From: Tunturibacter gelidoferens
GTDB taxonomy: Bacteria > Acidobacteriota > Terriglobia > Terriglobales > Acidobacteriaceae
DNA: 64,000 nt
NCBI RefSeq assembly: GCF_040358255.1
Contig: NZ_CP132938.1
Location: forward strand, 4,898,001 to 4,962,000
Reading direction: 5' to 3'
A model generated the notes under the pieces. It saw only the letters and a list, made by a program, of their open reading frames with translations. It had not been told where the DNA came from and did no database searches. Below, piece after piece: positions 37,028-46,724 of this stretch. Numbering within the stretch: position 1 is the first letter of the stretch; the number at the start of each line of letters is the position of its first letter. Both the position numbers and the translations under genes were made by a program.

Positions 37028-37319
37028 CTCAATGCCGCGAACGGTGAAACGTAATTTGCCATTTTGGGCAAGCCAGCGTACAGGTTTTGCCTAGAGTATT
37101 GAGCCAGTCAGGTGCGTGCCTTCTGGCAGCATGCCTCCAGGCTGCTATGGACACGCATCGCACCGATGGATACCATCGCCACCATCCGATGCGCCGCCCC
37201 TACGCTTCGCCTGCGGCCATAATTCACAAAGAGCATCGAATACGGATGTTCCATCTCCACGAATATCGCCCGTTTTCGAACACGCAGCGCCTCTGTCGAT
37301 CTCAACAAGCCGTCCACTA

Positions 37320-37584
37320 TGATCGACTCTTTTGCCTAATGGAGAGGCGTGAGTTGCAGAAGACAATTCCGTACGGCGTTGAGCGGTGCTTGATCTTTGG
37401 ACTGTTCGAGGAGAGCAGGGCGACGAGCCTCGACTCGCTCGGCGCAAGGTTCCACTACTTGGGCTCAGGTGCGGCAGTACCGCTCCAGATCCAGGGCAAC
37501 CGTCTCCTTGTCGAGGCCTCGATTGGCAAAGCTTCAGGACGTTTTCTCCTTGATACAGGCAACGAGTTCGGATTCTCGGGATGA
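37320..37584 (+). pseudogene. Retropepsin-like protease fragment
   Basis: Within an open frame, residues near the end read LLVEASIGKASGRFLLDTGN, the N-terminal beta-hairpin and the D-T-G active-site loop of retroviral-like aspartic proteases. The protein stops 10 residues after D-T-G, so the rest of the fold and its second active-site region are missing. The upstream 60 residues are not recognisable. Confidence 0.55.
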
Positions 37585-37647
37585 CGTTTTGAGCCCCTTC
37601 TCTCACCCCCCGCACAGCTTATCCGGGGGGGAGGGAAGGTAGTCCGC

Positions 37648-38850
37648 TTAGAATCGGCGCTGAGCCTCATCTGCCTCCTCTGCCAGACTGAACATCACTC
37701 GCAGGAACTCTGGATTCTTCTGGCCGATGAACAGCCCGTCATTCACAAAGCTCTGGAGAGAGGCCACTGCTCCACCATTTTTTGTAGAGGTTGGACGAAT
37801 GATCGCAACGGGTGGAAACTTCTTGTTGAGGAAGTGGGTAGGCTCGGGCATGATGAGGTTGGCCTGCAAGGTGTCGCCCTTGAGGGACTCGGGATTGGTC
37901 TCTCCTTGGGCGTTAGCGAGGGTTGTAAACGTAACCGTCGCGCCGGTTCCACCTGGTCCATTGTCAACGTCTGTCAACGGGAGCGCATTGCCTGCTTTAT
38001 CCTGCCAGGTTTGAAAGTGCATGGTCTCGCTGGGGCCGATGCTAAGCAAGACTCGTAGGACTTCCAGATTGGTTACCTTTTGAGCCAATGTTGGATAGAG
38101 GCTGCTGCCGCCTGCCTCAATAAACGCAAAGTGGAATCCTGCCGTAAAGGCGATTGCCTGGAGATGGGGCGTGATGCTCGTGGTGTTGTCGCCGCTGAGG
38201 GAACTGCCGGCGGTGTCGGCGTCGGTTCTTGGAATCGCGGTATGTTTCCCTATGTTCAGACTGGGGACTGCTTGGACGAATGGCGCGCTGGGGTCGAAAT
38301 CGATGTTGGTGATGCTGCGGTACTGGGACCAGAAACTGGTGTCCACGGTAAGCTGCATCAGGTTGGTGAGCCGTGTCTTCCCGGTGGAACCCGTCGCGGT
38401 GCTGCCTGGGATGGTGGCAAAGCGGCTGAGGTCGACTGCCTCGGCACCCTTCGATTCCAGATAGGCTTTTAGGAAGGCGGCGTGGCTGATCTCATCGTCG
38501 GTATTGTCGTGAATGTACTGGGCCATGTCCCCATCGAGAATGGAAAGGGCGCCCGTGTAGAGTGGGTTTCCCCCGTTGACTCCGGAAACCTCCTTATCCT
38601 GGGTTCCTCCAAGTTCGGCGTATTGAATCCACAGATCGGCTTCGATCTGCTCGAGAGCATTCAAGAACCTGAGAATCGCGATGTCGCCTTGTGTGAGATC
38701 GCCATCTCCGTCCCGCTCCTGGCCAAAGGCGGATAATCCACCGCCCAACAAGCCTGCACCCATAGTCGCTGCGCCTGCCGCCGTGATTCCGGTTTTCAAG
38801 AAAGCGCGCCGATTCGCGGATTTCTTGATCAGAGTTTCGGATTGTGCCAT
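37648..38850 (-). CDS. Tat-exported ferritin-like domain protein
   Basis: About 400 residues from the ATG at 38850 (AAAAGGAG upstream). A twin-arginine signal (S-A-N-R-R-A-F-L-K-T-G) precedes an Ala/Gly hydrophobic stretch ending A-F-G-Q. The mature part fits the Ferritin_2 family: LTQGDIAILRFLNALEQIEA with its E, then H-D-N-T-D-D-E-I-S-H, whose E-x-x-H is a metal-ligand motif. A further region ends HFQTWQDKAG. Family members are often periplasmic dicopper or diiron proteins of unknown role. It is a single-gene unit. Confidence 0.85.
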   Translation of the reverse strand: MAQSETLIKKSANRRAFLKTGITAAGAATMGAGLLGGGLSAFGQERDGDGDLTQGDIAILRFLNALEQIEADLWIQYAELGGTQDKEVSGVNGGNPLYTGALSILDGDMAQYIHDNTDDEISHAAFLKAYLESKGAEAVDLSRFATIPGSTATGSTGKTRLTNLMQLTVDTSFWSQYRSITNIDFDPSAPFVQAVPSLNIGKHTAIPRTDADTAGSSLSGDNTTSITPHLQAIAFTAGFHFAFIEAGGSSLYPTLAQKVTNLEVLRVLLSIGPSETMHFQTWQDKAGNALPLTDVDNGPGGTGATVTFTTLANAQGETNPESLKGDTLQANLIMPEPTHFLNKKFPPVAIIRPTSTKNGGAVASLQSFVNDGLFIGQKNPEFLRVMFSLAEEADEAQRRF

Positions 38851-39273
38851 TTCGCTTCTCCTTTTGTCGAACATTATTGAGTCCACACCCTCAGACAGCT
38901 TTCGAAACTTGACGCTATCGGACGGCTTCCGTCTGACTATGAAACCGAACTGAAGCGCGTTTATTCCATCATTGCCTCAAGTTTGTTGGGAACAGCGTAA
39001 TGTCCCGCCGATATACAAGACCGCAGTGATTTGGAACCTCGGCCTATAGGCGAATCCCAACTAGCAAAGACTTGCAAGTAGGTTCGAACACGTATAACTC
39101 GCTGCAACGATCAACTGTGAACTACCTCGTTCGGGCAAGATGGCACTGGCGAAGTCGCTTGTATGCGTACGATTTCGCCTGAGGCGGTGGCAGCGTGCAA
39201 AAAAGACAACCCTGCACCCCCAGCCGTTTCGAGGTGGGCGGTGCAGGTCTTAGTTGGCAATTCAGCCTTGTAT
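38851..39273. other. Gene-less stretch
   Basis: About 420 bases containing the promoter of the ferritin-like gene. No other feature recognised. Confidence 0.35.
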
Positions 39274-39453
39274 TTAGTGACTGTCTCCGTCGTGGTCGGC
39301 ATCGCCAGCGCTTACGGATTGGTGACCGGCAGCGCTGATCGAAACAGTGTCGGCCGGCGCAGGGGTTGATTGGGACGGCACAGGAGTGGAAGCCTTCTGC
39401 ACTTCTGCTTGAGGCAGCACGGGGACGGAGGAACTGATAGCAGCAATACTCAT
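39274..39453 (-). CDS. Small Ser/Ala/Pro-rich protein, unknown
   Basis: A 59-residue protein from an ATG with a GAGGTG site. It starts MSIAAISSSVPVLPQAEVQK and ends with a D-T-V-S-I-S-A-A-G segment and an acidic/His tail (DADHDGDSH). Short proteins starting M-S-I-x-x-I-S-S with a D-T-V-x-I-S-x-A segment are common in Acidobacteria and look disordered; no function is known to me. Confidence 0.5.
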   Translation of the reverse strand: MSIAAISSSVPVLPQAEVQKASTPVPSQSTPAPADTVSISAAGHQSVSAGDADHDGDSH

Positions 39454-39571
39454 AGTGAAAACACCTCTACAGGCGCTAATCGGCACCAGAAGGTGTCTCT
39501 TTAGTCGTTCAAATGGTCGCAGCGCTTAGAGACAGAACGCCTGATCGCCGGAGTCGCCTCAGGCCTCCGAT

Positions 39572-39757
39572 CTAGCCACCCAACTCGAAGCTCTCGGCAG
39601 TAATCCTGATGTTTTCTCGCTTGCAGGCAGGTTTACGCTGCCGCCGTGCCTCCAAGCTCCTCGGTGGGAGTTGGTCGATGATCTTGTCGCCGTCGATCAC
39701 AATCAACCGTGCTTTCCACGATTCTTGCGCACACTCCTGAAAAATCAGCAGGAATGC
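39572..39757 (-). other. Open remnant between stops, unknown
   Basis: A 62-codon minus-strand frame with protein-like composition (LLIFQECAQESWKARLIVID, then GDKIIDQLPPRSLEARRQRK) that ends ESFELGG. It has no ATG and follows a stop directly. It may be the C-terminal remnant of a lost gene. I cannot name the family. Confidence 0.3.
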
Positions 39758-39830
39758 CTAGAATAAATCTACGCAAACCTAGTTAACGAGTGCATCGACA
39801 TCTGTCTGGTTCCTCAAGGAGAGATCATTC

Positions 39831-42560
39831 ATGCGTTTTCAGCGAACGTTGATTGGAGGCGGGGAGCTGCTAGCCCTCTTGCGCCCTTTGTGGTGTTTCA
39901 TTGCGGTAGTCTCTTTCGGCCAGGGTGTTGGACTGCTGCCTGCGTGGGCAGCGCCCAGCTCCACGATAACAACGCTGTCCGTCACCTCCGGTGGAAACGC
40001 AGTGGCGACAGTTGCATCTGGTAGTGTGGTCACTCTGACGGCAACCGTTGTGGCCGGCAGCACTCCGGTCACACCGGGCCAGGTCAACTTCTGCGATGCG
40101 ACGGCCAAGTTCTGCACCGACATCCATCTGTTGGGCACGGCGCAGTTGACCGCCAACGGTACGGCTACGCTGAAATTCCGCCCTGGGGTTGGGAGTCACA
40201 GCTACAAGGCGGTTCTTGCCGAGCCGGCCGGCCTTGGGCTCAGTGCTTCGGCCGCATCGTCGCTCACAGTGACGGCGTCGCAGGGCACGGGGCAACTGGC
40301 CACAACGACGTATCTCGAAGCCGGAGGGGTCCCAAACATCTTCTCATTGACGGCGACGGTGCCGGGCAACGGAAATACTTTGCCGACGGGCATGGTCTCG
40401 TTTGTGGATGCAAGCAACGGAAACGCAGTGCTGGGGACGGCGGCGTTGACGAGTGAAACGGGCGCCGGATTCGGGGGTTCCTCACTTTTGCCTGTCGCCT
40501 CACAGAACACCGGTAACACTGTTTTGACCGCTGACTTCAATGGCGACGGAATCCCGGACCTGGTCATACTCGGAAGCGGTATCTCCGTGCTCTTGGGCAA
40601 CGGGGACGGCACATTCACAGCAGCGCTCAATCCTTCGTCCGACTTGCCGGGCGCTATCGCGGTGGGAGATTTCAACGGGGATGGTATTCCCGATCTGGCC
40701 GTGGCGCCTGCCTTTGATGAGGGCAATAGTGAAGTGCTTTTGGGTAACGGGGATGGAACCTTCACCAACGGGAGTGGGAGCCTTGGGAACGGCAACGGTA
40801 CGACTACGTCCGATTCCATCGCTGTAGGGGACTTCAACGGAGACGGCAAGCTGGATCTAGTCGAGGCTTGCACCAGCGTCAATGAGCAGCCATGCAACCT
40901 ACTCCTGATTCTGTTCGGCAACGGAGACGGAACCTTTACGTCCTCCTTCGCCCCCTTGGCGTTCTTCGGTTCCCAATCGATGGCCGTGGGCGACTTCAAT
41001 GGAGATGGCCAACCGGACTTGGCGGTGACAAACTCCGGCGCGAATGGCGTGAACGTCTTTCTGAATCGTGATGGGGGTCTTTCTGCGATGCCAGCAATCC
41101 CGGCAACGGGCGGCAGCCCCACATCGATTGCCGCAGCAGACTTCAACGGAGATGGCAAGCTGGATTTAGCCGTGGCCAACTCCGGCAGCAACAATGTGAC
41201 GATTTTGCTGGGCAACGGTGATGGAACCTTTACAGCTGCAGCGAGCCCGGCGACGGGTACGGCTCCCAATTCCATCGCGGTTGCGGATTTCAATGGAGAC
41301 GGCGTTCCTGATCTCGCGGTGGCCAATGCCGGCAGTAGCAACGTGACGATTTTGCTGGGCAACGGCGATGGAACGTTTACGGCTGCCACCAGCCCAGCGG
41401 CGGACACCGGCTCAACGTCAGTCGTCTCAGCAGACTTCAATGGAGACGGCAAGGAAGATCTTGTAGTGGCCAATTCCCCAGATAACTCAGCAACTGCGCT
41501 TTTGGCAGAGACAGCGCTGACAATTGCAACGGTGAACAATATTTCCCCCGTAGGCGTAGGCACACATCTCGTCAAAGCGATCTATTCCGGCGATGTCAAC
41601 TATGGTGGCAGTACCTCCGCCGATGTGTCCCTAACTGTGGTGTCGCCGGGCTTCACGCTGAGTGGTACTTCAGTTTCCGTCGTGGCTGGCGCCACCGGGA
41701 CTTCGACTCTCACGATTACCCCCACGAACGGCTTCTCCGGAACGGTGACCCTGGATTGCGACGGCGGCAGCTATCCGGGCAACGCAAGCGACTTGCCCAC
41801 CTGCTTATCCATCCCGCCGGTGACTATCTCGGGGAATGCGCCGGCGACTACGACGCTCAGTATCCAGACACAACCAGGAACAACCCCTGCGCAATACCTG
41901 GAGGGAGTGAATGCAGTCGCTTCGAGCGGAGTAGCCATGGCCAACACCGCAGTCGCAATAACGGTGATCGCTCCCGCTCAAAGCTTCACGCTAACCAATA
42001 CACCCGTCAGCATCGCCACGCCCGGCGCCAGCGGGACTTCGACGATCACGATCACGCCCAGCGGTGGTTTTTCGGCCCCGGTGGCGCTCTCCTGTACCGT
42101 AACCGGTCCGGCAACTGCGGTCTATCTGCCCACCTGCTCCGTCGCTGCGCCACCGGCCATCACCTCAATAACAGCTGTAACGGCGACGCTCACTGTCAAC
42201 ACCACGGCAGCGAGTAGTTCGTCCAACACGACTGGCCAGGCAGCGACGGCTTTCCGCAATCAGCGCAACCGGTTGTTGGCGCTTGGTGGAGGCAACGCGC
42301 TTGCGGCGTTCCTGTTCTTCGGATTGCCGTTACGTCGCCGAACAAAGACTCTGCTTAGTCTGTTGCTGCTCGGTGCGTTCGCTGCAATAGTCATGGGATG
42401 CGGCGGAGCACAGAAGGCAGCCAATCCGGTCCCGACGCCAACCAATCCGGTCCCGACGCCAGCCAATCCCGGCACGACTGTTGGGAGCTACATGGTCACG
42501 GTGACTGGTTCCAGCCGCGCCCTGACCGCGTCCACGACCGTTGCTGTCACTGTGAACTGA
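39831..42560 (+). CDS. Large FG-GAP/VCBS-repeat surface protein
   Basis: A 909-residue exported protein (AAGGAGAG site). After the signal (to about residue 40) comes an Ig-like domain (ITTLSVTSGGNAVATVASGS). Eight or so FG-GAP/VCBS units follow, with the calcium-loop motif D-F-N-G-D-G-x-P/K-D-L and L-L-G-N-G-D-G-T-F-T, then two beta-sandwich segments with GTSTLTITPTNGFSGTVTL. The C-terminus repeats the plan of the TIGR03118 protein: a helix, R-R-R-T-K, a second helix ending M-G-C-G-G, a Pro-rich tandem repeat (NPVPTPT) and a terminal beta strand (TTVAVTVN). FG-GAP repeats form calcium-binding propellers; a surface adhesin role is likely but not shown. Confidence 0.88.
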   Translation: MRFQRTLIGGGELLALLRPLWCFIAVVSFGQGVGLLPAWAAPSSTITTLSVTSGGNAVATVASGSVVTLTATVVAGSTPVTPGQVNFCDATAKFCTDIHLLGTAQLTANGTATLKFRPGVGSHSYKAVLAEPAGLGLSASAASSLTVTASQGTGQLATTTYLEAGGVPNIFSLTATVPGNGNTLPTGMVSFVDASNGNAVLGTAALTSETGAGFGGSSLLPVASQNTGNTVLTADFNGDGIPDLVILGSGISVLLGNGDGTFTAALNPSSDLPGAIAVGDFNGDGIPDLAVAPAFDEGNSEVLLGNGDGTFTNGSGSLGNGNGTTTSDSIAVGDFNGDGKLDLVEACTSVNEQPCNLLLILFGNGDGTFTSSFAPLAFFGSQSMAVGDFNGDGQPDLAVTNSGANGVNVFLNRDGGLSAMPAIPATGGSPTSIAAADFNGDGKLDLAVANSGSNNVTILLGNGDGTFTAAASPATGTAPNSIAVADFNGDGVPDLAVANAGSSNVTILLGNGDGTFTAATSPAADTGSTSVVSADFNGDGKEDLVVANSPDNSATALLAETALTIATVNNISPVGVGTHLVKAIYSGDVNYGGSTSADVSLTVVSPGFTLSGTSVSVVAGATGTSTLTITPTNGFSGTVTLDCDGGSYPGNASDLPTCLSIPPVTISGNAPATTTLSIQTQPGTTPAQYLEGVNAVASSGVAMANTAVAITVIAPAQSFTLTNTPVSIATPGASGTSTITITPSGGFSAPVALSCTVTGPATAVYLPTCSVAAPPAITSITAVTATLTVNTTAASSSSNTTGQAATAFRNQRNRLLALGGGNALAAFLFFGLPLRRRTKTLLSLLLLGAFAAIVMGCGGAQKAANPVPTPTNPVPTPANPGTTVGSYMVTVTGSSRALTASTTVAVTVN

Positions 42561-43117
42561 ACGGTCGCAGAGTCTCCAAGTGAGAAACTCCGCCAACGCC
42601 GAGTATGATTTTAGTAAGCGGTATTTTGAGGCCTTTTTGGGGGTGAGTTAGGGTGTGTCATCAGTGTCCGCTTGTTTTGGGTGGGTGCCTGTTGTGTGTC
42701 TCTAAGCAGCCGATGAGGTTGAATCGTTTGGAAATTGTATACCGGTTCACTGCGAATAGTGACGCGATTCACCAAAAGATCCGCCTGCTTTCCGTGGCGA
42801 TCATTTGCGGAGCACAGCCGCTGATGGGAGCGGTCGATGAATTCGAAGGAACGAAGTCACGGTCATTCGTACCGATCACAATTGGTATTTGCCGTACTGC
42901 CTCGCATCCCCAACGGCCCCTCGTGGGCGCACTGCCATGGTCGTTCCACTTTCTCAGATCTTCGCGTAGGGACGACACCGTATCCACAGGTTCTTTCATC
43001 GAGGGTCGCCTGAAATGTATTCTGGTCAGCGCAAGCCGGACCGAACAGGCTGAGTAGGCACCCTCGCACCCAATAAAGCACCGACAACAACGGCAACCTG
43101 ACGACGAATAGCCTGGC
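42561..43117. other. Gene-less stretch
   Basis: About 560 bases between the FG-GAP gene and the sugar O-methyltransferase. Open frames here look like shadows; no homology, hairpin terminator or RNA is recognised. Confidence 0.35.
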
Positions 43118-44329
43118 TCAGCTGCAGTCGTCTAGTCGCCGGTAGCGTTGCTCAAATATTGTCGAAGCAGCAAGGCCGGCTGCGCCTCCCACGCCTGCAC
43201 CAGATATCTTGTGGCTGTGCCAGCCGGAGGAGCGAGTCTCCGCAAGCTGGAAGGATGTGTGCTCTCTGGCGATGAGTTCCGAGATGGATTCGCTGGTTGG
43301 TTTTTTGCCGATGGAGAAGAAGCTGTCGCAGGTCATCCGATCAATGTCCTTGAGGTACGCCTTCAGGGCTTCTACCGAGAGAGCGGAGATGCCATTAGAG
43401 CTGAAGCTCACGTCGATACTGGCAGCTGGCATCGCGGCAATCTCAAACGCAGGCATAAGGACGACATCAGCACGTGCGATGGCTTGGCCGGTCAGTTCTT
43501 CTTCGCCGTAAAGCAAGAACTCGAGGCTTGGGAAAGCTTTGAGTAGGTAGTACGAACTCAGTGCGATGCTCTCCGGCACATCGAAGTCGATATAGGTAAG
43601 TTCAGGTCTGTCGCGAAGCAGGTAATACGCCATGCTGCCGTACCCGCCGCCGAATTCGACGACCGTGGCTGGGCCCGCTGAGAGCATGCTATCGATTCTA
43701 TGAGCGCAATAGTGAGCGTACTCCGCGCCCACGTGAATGTGTGTGCCATCAATCTGGACACCGAAGGGATTTCCGACACCAGGGCCGTAGAGATCGCGAA
43801 GGGGGAAGCGGCCGTCTGTCTGCTCCTTCCAGTAATCGTAGCGATATAAGGCGTGGCTTAGGTAGAAGCGGCGGTGGAGATCTTTGATGTTGCCACCAAA
43901 GTACGCCTTGGCCAGCCCGAACGGCGCGCCCAATAGACCGGAGGAGCAAGCGTCCCGAAAGAAATTTCGATACATCGCTCGTAATGCCGGAATGTCTCGA
44001 GTGAGCAGTGCCTGTACGACCGGGCCAAGGCGCTGCTGCCGTATCTGCTCCCATCGGTGGGTCGGCCGGTAGGCCACCGGTGCAGACTGCTGGCGTTCGT
44101 TCGCCTTACGGTAGGCGGCGCAAATTCGCTCAAGCAGTTCCGTGTCATCGTCTGTCGTATCGATGCGAGAGGCAAATCCATCGGTCACGTTCTGTAGATC
44201 GTAGCGATGGTCCCCTTTGAAACGAAGGTCGCCGTGGTTCGCAAACTTCCACATGCCGAGCCATATCGTAAAGAGAGCCTTGGCCTTCTTCGCTGCTTGA
44301 ATTGGATGAAGCAGGTATTTGGGTTTCAC
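43118..44329 (-). CDS. Putative sugar O-methyltransferase
   Basis: A 403-residue protein starting with GTG, with AAGGGGTG just upstream. The C-terminal half is a class-I SAM-dependent methyltransferase-like domain (VVEFGGGYGSMAYYLLRDRP is the SAM loop, then YIDFDVPESIALSSYYLL). The layout matches TIGR04371, the putative sugar O-methyltransferase family found in polysaccharide and lipopolysaccharide clusters. The N-terminal 150 residues are helical and family-specific. It lies near two acyltransferases and could decorate an exopolysaccharide, but no glycosyltransferase is in the window. Confidence 0.83.
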   Translation of the reverse strand: MKPKYLLHPIQAAKKAKALFTIWLGMWKFANHGDLRFKGDHRYDLQNVTDGFASRIDTTDDDTELLERICAAYRKANERQQSAPVAYRPTHRWEQIRQQRLGPVVQALLTRDIPALRAMYRNFFRDACSSGLLGAPFGLAKAYFGGNIKDLHRRFYLSHALYRYDYWKEQTDGRFPLRDLYGPGVGNPFGVQIDGTHIHVGAEYAHYCAHRIDSMLSAGPATVVEFGGGYGSMAYYLLRDRPELTYIDFDVPESIALSSYYLLKAFPSLEFLLYGEEELTGQAIARADVVLMPAFEIAAMPAASIDVSFSSNGISALSVEALKAYLKDIDRMTCDSFFSIGKKPTSESISELIAREHTSFQLAETRSSGWHSHKISGAGVGGAAGLAASTIFEQRYRRLDDCS

Positions 44330-44934
44330 TCTTCACCCCTTTCTACAAGGGTCCGAGCTACCGATCTATGAACCCACAAGATGTAAAGCTGTTCTAGGTA
44401 ATGGGCAACATAACCGTGAACGGCAGCGGCAGAACGTCATGCTTGAGATTTAATGATCTACTTTGCGCTCATCGCTTGTCAGCAACGCAAAGAGGATTTT
44501 GTCGTGATTTGACAAGTGTGTGACAAACAAAAGACAAGTTCAGAGTCGTCGATAGGTCGCACCCACGCCTGCGCCGCAGGTCCCAAGTCCCGCGAAGCTG
44601 CTTCGCCCTCGAATTGCGGATTTTCGCAACGCGGCTAAGTACCTCAAGGATTGGAGTTCCCGAGAACGTATGGTCCGCCGTCTGACTGCAAGGGAAAAGC
44701 GAAGAGTGGATCGACAGATCTGCGCAAATGTATTCGTCAATAAGGGCGAAGATGTTGTCAAGGACAAAGATATTTCTTCCCCGTTGCCTCGTGCGACGCT
44801 CGGAGTAAGAGCTTAGAGACCAGAGTCCGAGCGGATCCCTCTGTCGAATCATTTTGGGTGGAGGGTTCTCCATCAACCATCAATTCGGTCACAAATGCGA
44901 CCATGATTGCTTATTCGGACATCCAATCTGTCGA
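44330..44934. other. Gene-less stretch
   Basis: About 600 bases upstream of the methyltransferase gene. No gene is recognised; minus-strand frames lack ribosome sites and family signals. Confidence 0.35.
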
Positions 44935-45284
44935 GATAGAGACCGCCGCCGTTCAAAACCGTCGAGTCAGGAGTTAGTCCCAGGCCGGCGATAGAGGTGT
45001 AGAAGCCTACCCTCCTAGGGTACCCCGGAGTAGGCGCCCGGTTTGAAAAGAACTGCGGCGCGGCTGCCGCTGAACTGCCCGCTGCTTACGCTGGAGTTGG
45101 AGATCGAGACGATGTCTGAATTGATGACAGAGCCGGATACTGTTGGGTCGAAGACGTAAACGTTTGGTCCAAAGATGGTGGAGTTGTATTGTGCGAAGGC
45201 TGGAACCGAGAAGCCGCAGAGGACGGCGCATAGGATGAGGAGGAGCCTACCGAGTACAGAAGCGGAAATTCTAAAGAGATGCAT
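44935..45284 (-). pseudogene. Truncated secreted protein (cyclase/pectate-lyase-like N-terminus)
   Basis: The frame from 45284 has a signal peptide (LGRLLLILCAVLCGFSVPAF) followed by FGPNVYVFDPTVSGSVINSD and AAVLFKPGAYSG, the start of a beta-helix-type secreted protein common in Acidobacteria. It stops at 45015. The next bases continue in another frame as VGFYTSIAGLGLTPDSTVLN, the expected continuation. The body of the usually much longer protein is missing beyond about 44935. Both a frameshift and a truncation are visible. Confidence 0.65.
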
Positions 45285-45391
45285 GGATAACCTCGTGTTT
45301 CAGGATGGATGTGGTGGGTTTGGCACAGCAGCCGGACGAGCCGCACCGTTTCTGCAGAACGAGGAGAAGGAGAACAAGTCCAAGGGGAGGA

Positions 45392-45679
45392 CTAAGGGGG
45401 AACGTTAGCCAGGTTCATCCTGCGGATCTTCAATGGATTGGCAGGGCCGAAATCCTGCAGCGCGAACTGCATGGACTCACGAGCGCCGCAAATATTGCAT
45501 ATGCACCGTAACGCTGTCGTCTGGGGTGGCATCCAAAGGCACCAAGGATGGCCTGAGAAGATCTGCGGGTGGCCTAGCAAGGGTTCCATGACTTCGTTAG
45601 GGTCTGTCGTGATGATCGTGAACGTCTCAAGCGGCTGTCGGGTAGCGGGGTCGTTCCAGCTCTTCCACAGTCCTGTCAT
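45392..45679 (-). pseudogene. C-terminal remnant of a SRAP (YedK/HMCES) protein
   Basis: A 95-codon frame that opens M-T-G-L-W-K-S-W and continues TFTIITTDPNEVMEPLLGHP, matching the conserved late segment of SRAP proteins that protect abasic DNA sites. The start of the protein with the catalytic Cys2 is absent. The following residues diverge (CLWMPPQTTALR), so this is a dead fragment. Confidence 0.6.
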
Positions 45680-45699
45680 GCCGAATAGCTTCCGATTCT

Positions 45700-46724
45700 A
45701 GGCGATCCAGGCTGTCGCAGATAGAAGCGGGGAATGATGTAACGGCAGGATGGTTCCTTTTTTGTTGGTGGAGTTATCGGAGCTGTTAAAATTCTGCTCG
45801 CTCAAAAGTTCCATCAATCAGATTTCGGTAATCTCGATGGTGTTATAAGAAAAGCAATACAAAACCGAAGTTCGTGTCACTTTGGTGCAGCGCGTATTGT
45901 TGGTTATTGGCTGCATTTTGCTCGCAGCGATCGGCGCTTACCTTATCGAAAAAACCATAATTGGAATCCGGTTAATTTAGCGCGCTGAATAGCCAATCAT
46001 TCCTCAGCGACCCGTTGCGTCTTTAGGATCTGCCGGAAATAGTCCTCGCACTGAGCACGCCTGGGGCCGCTTCGTCTGCGACGCTTTGTCCGGTTGCCTC
46101 GTCGCTCAGCGGCGGAACTGGCGACGTATCCGAGCAAGAAAAGTGCGAAGACCGTCGCGGCGAACAGGTTCTCGAGGATGGCGAGGCCGCGGCCCGCTGG
46201 GGTAGGCGGGAAGGTACTCGGAATTTCTCTAGAATGACGCGATATTGATGGTCAACAAGGCTAAATCGGCGAGTCACTCATTGAGACGCGAGAGCATTCC
46301 ACTCGTCCGTATCTTATTTTGGCGGACAAATGGCTACCCGCTGTTCACTGGTGATCACAGGGTAGGTCGTTCGCCGATCCCCTAAGTGGTGAGCGTCTCA
46401 CCAAGTCGCCTTGAGTTCAACCGGTCCCTGGCCGAGTAACTGACCCTGCAAGCCACCTCTGCTCATCGGACAAATCGGTTATGGTGAGCCCTGCGTGTTC
46501 TGAGCAGATCTATTCCGCTGTGCTTCTTCCCCTGCACCATACCATGCTCCTTTTGTACCAGTTCCTATGCTGCAACTGGTACAAATTTCGCCGGGCATAC
46601 CAATTGCACGAAGGTTTTTGCTCTCAGTGACTAATTTAAGACTTTCTTCAAAAAAATGGAATAAAGGGCTTGGTCATCAGTTTTGATTGGCAACGCGCCT
46701 GATGTGTTGTTCCCTGGAGGTAAG
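45700..46724. other. Gene-less stretch
   Basis: About 1 kb without a clear gene. A minus-strand open frame (about 46215 down to 45997) contains RGLAILENLFAATVFALFLL plus a basic tail and may be the C-terminal piece of a membrane protein, but it has no start. The bases just before 46725 carry the GGAGG ribosome site of the next gene. Confidence 0.35.

Noticed and set aside
37605..37631. C-rich/G-rich inverted repeat as a terminator for the ferritin-like gene
   Set aside because: Seven-base homopolymer-like arms with an 11-base loop and no T-run; too weak to call.
40202..41575. 457-residue minus-strand frame
   Set aside because: Antisense of the FG-GAP repeats; the repetitive Pro/Ser pattern mirrors the repeat codons.
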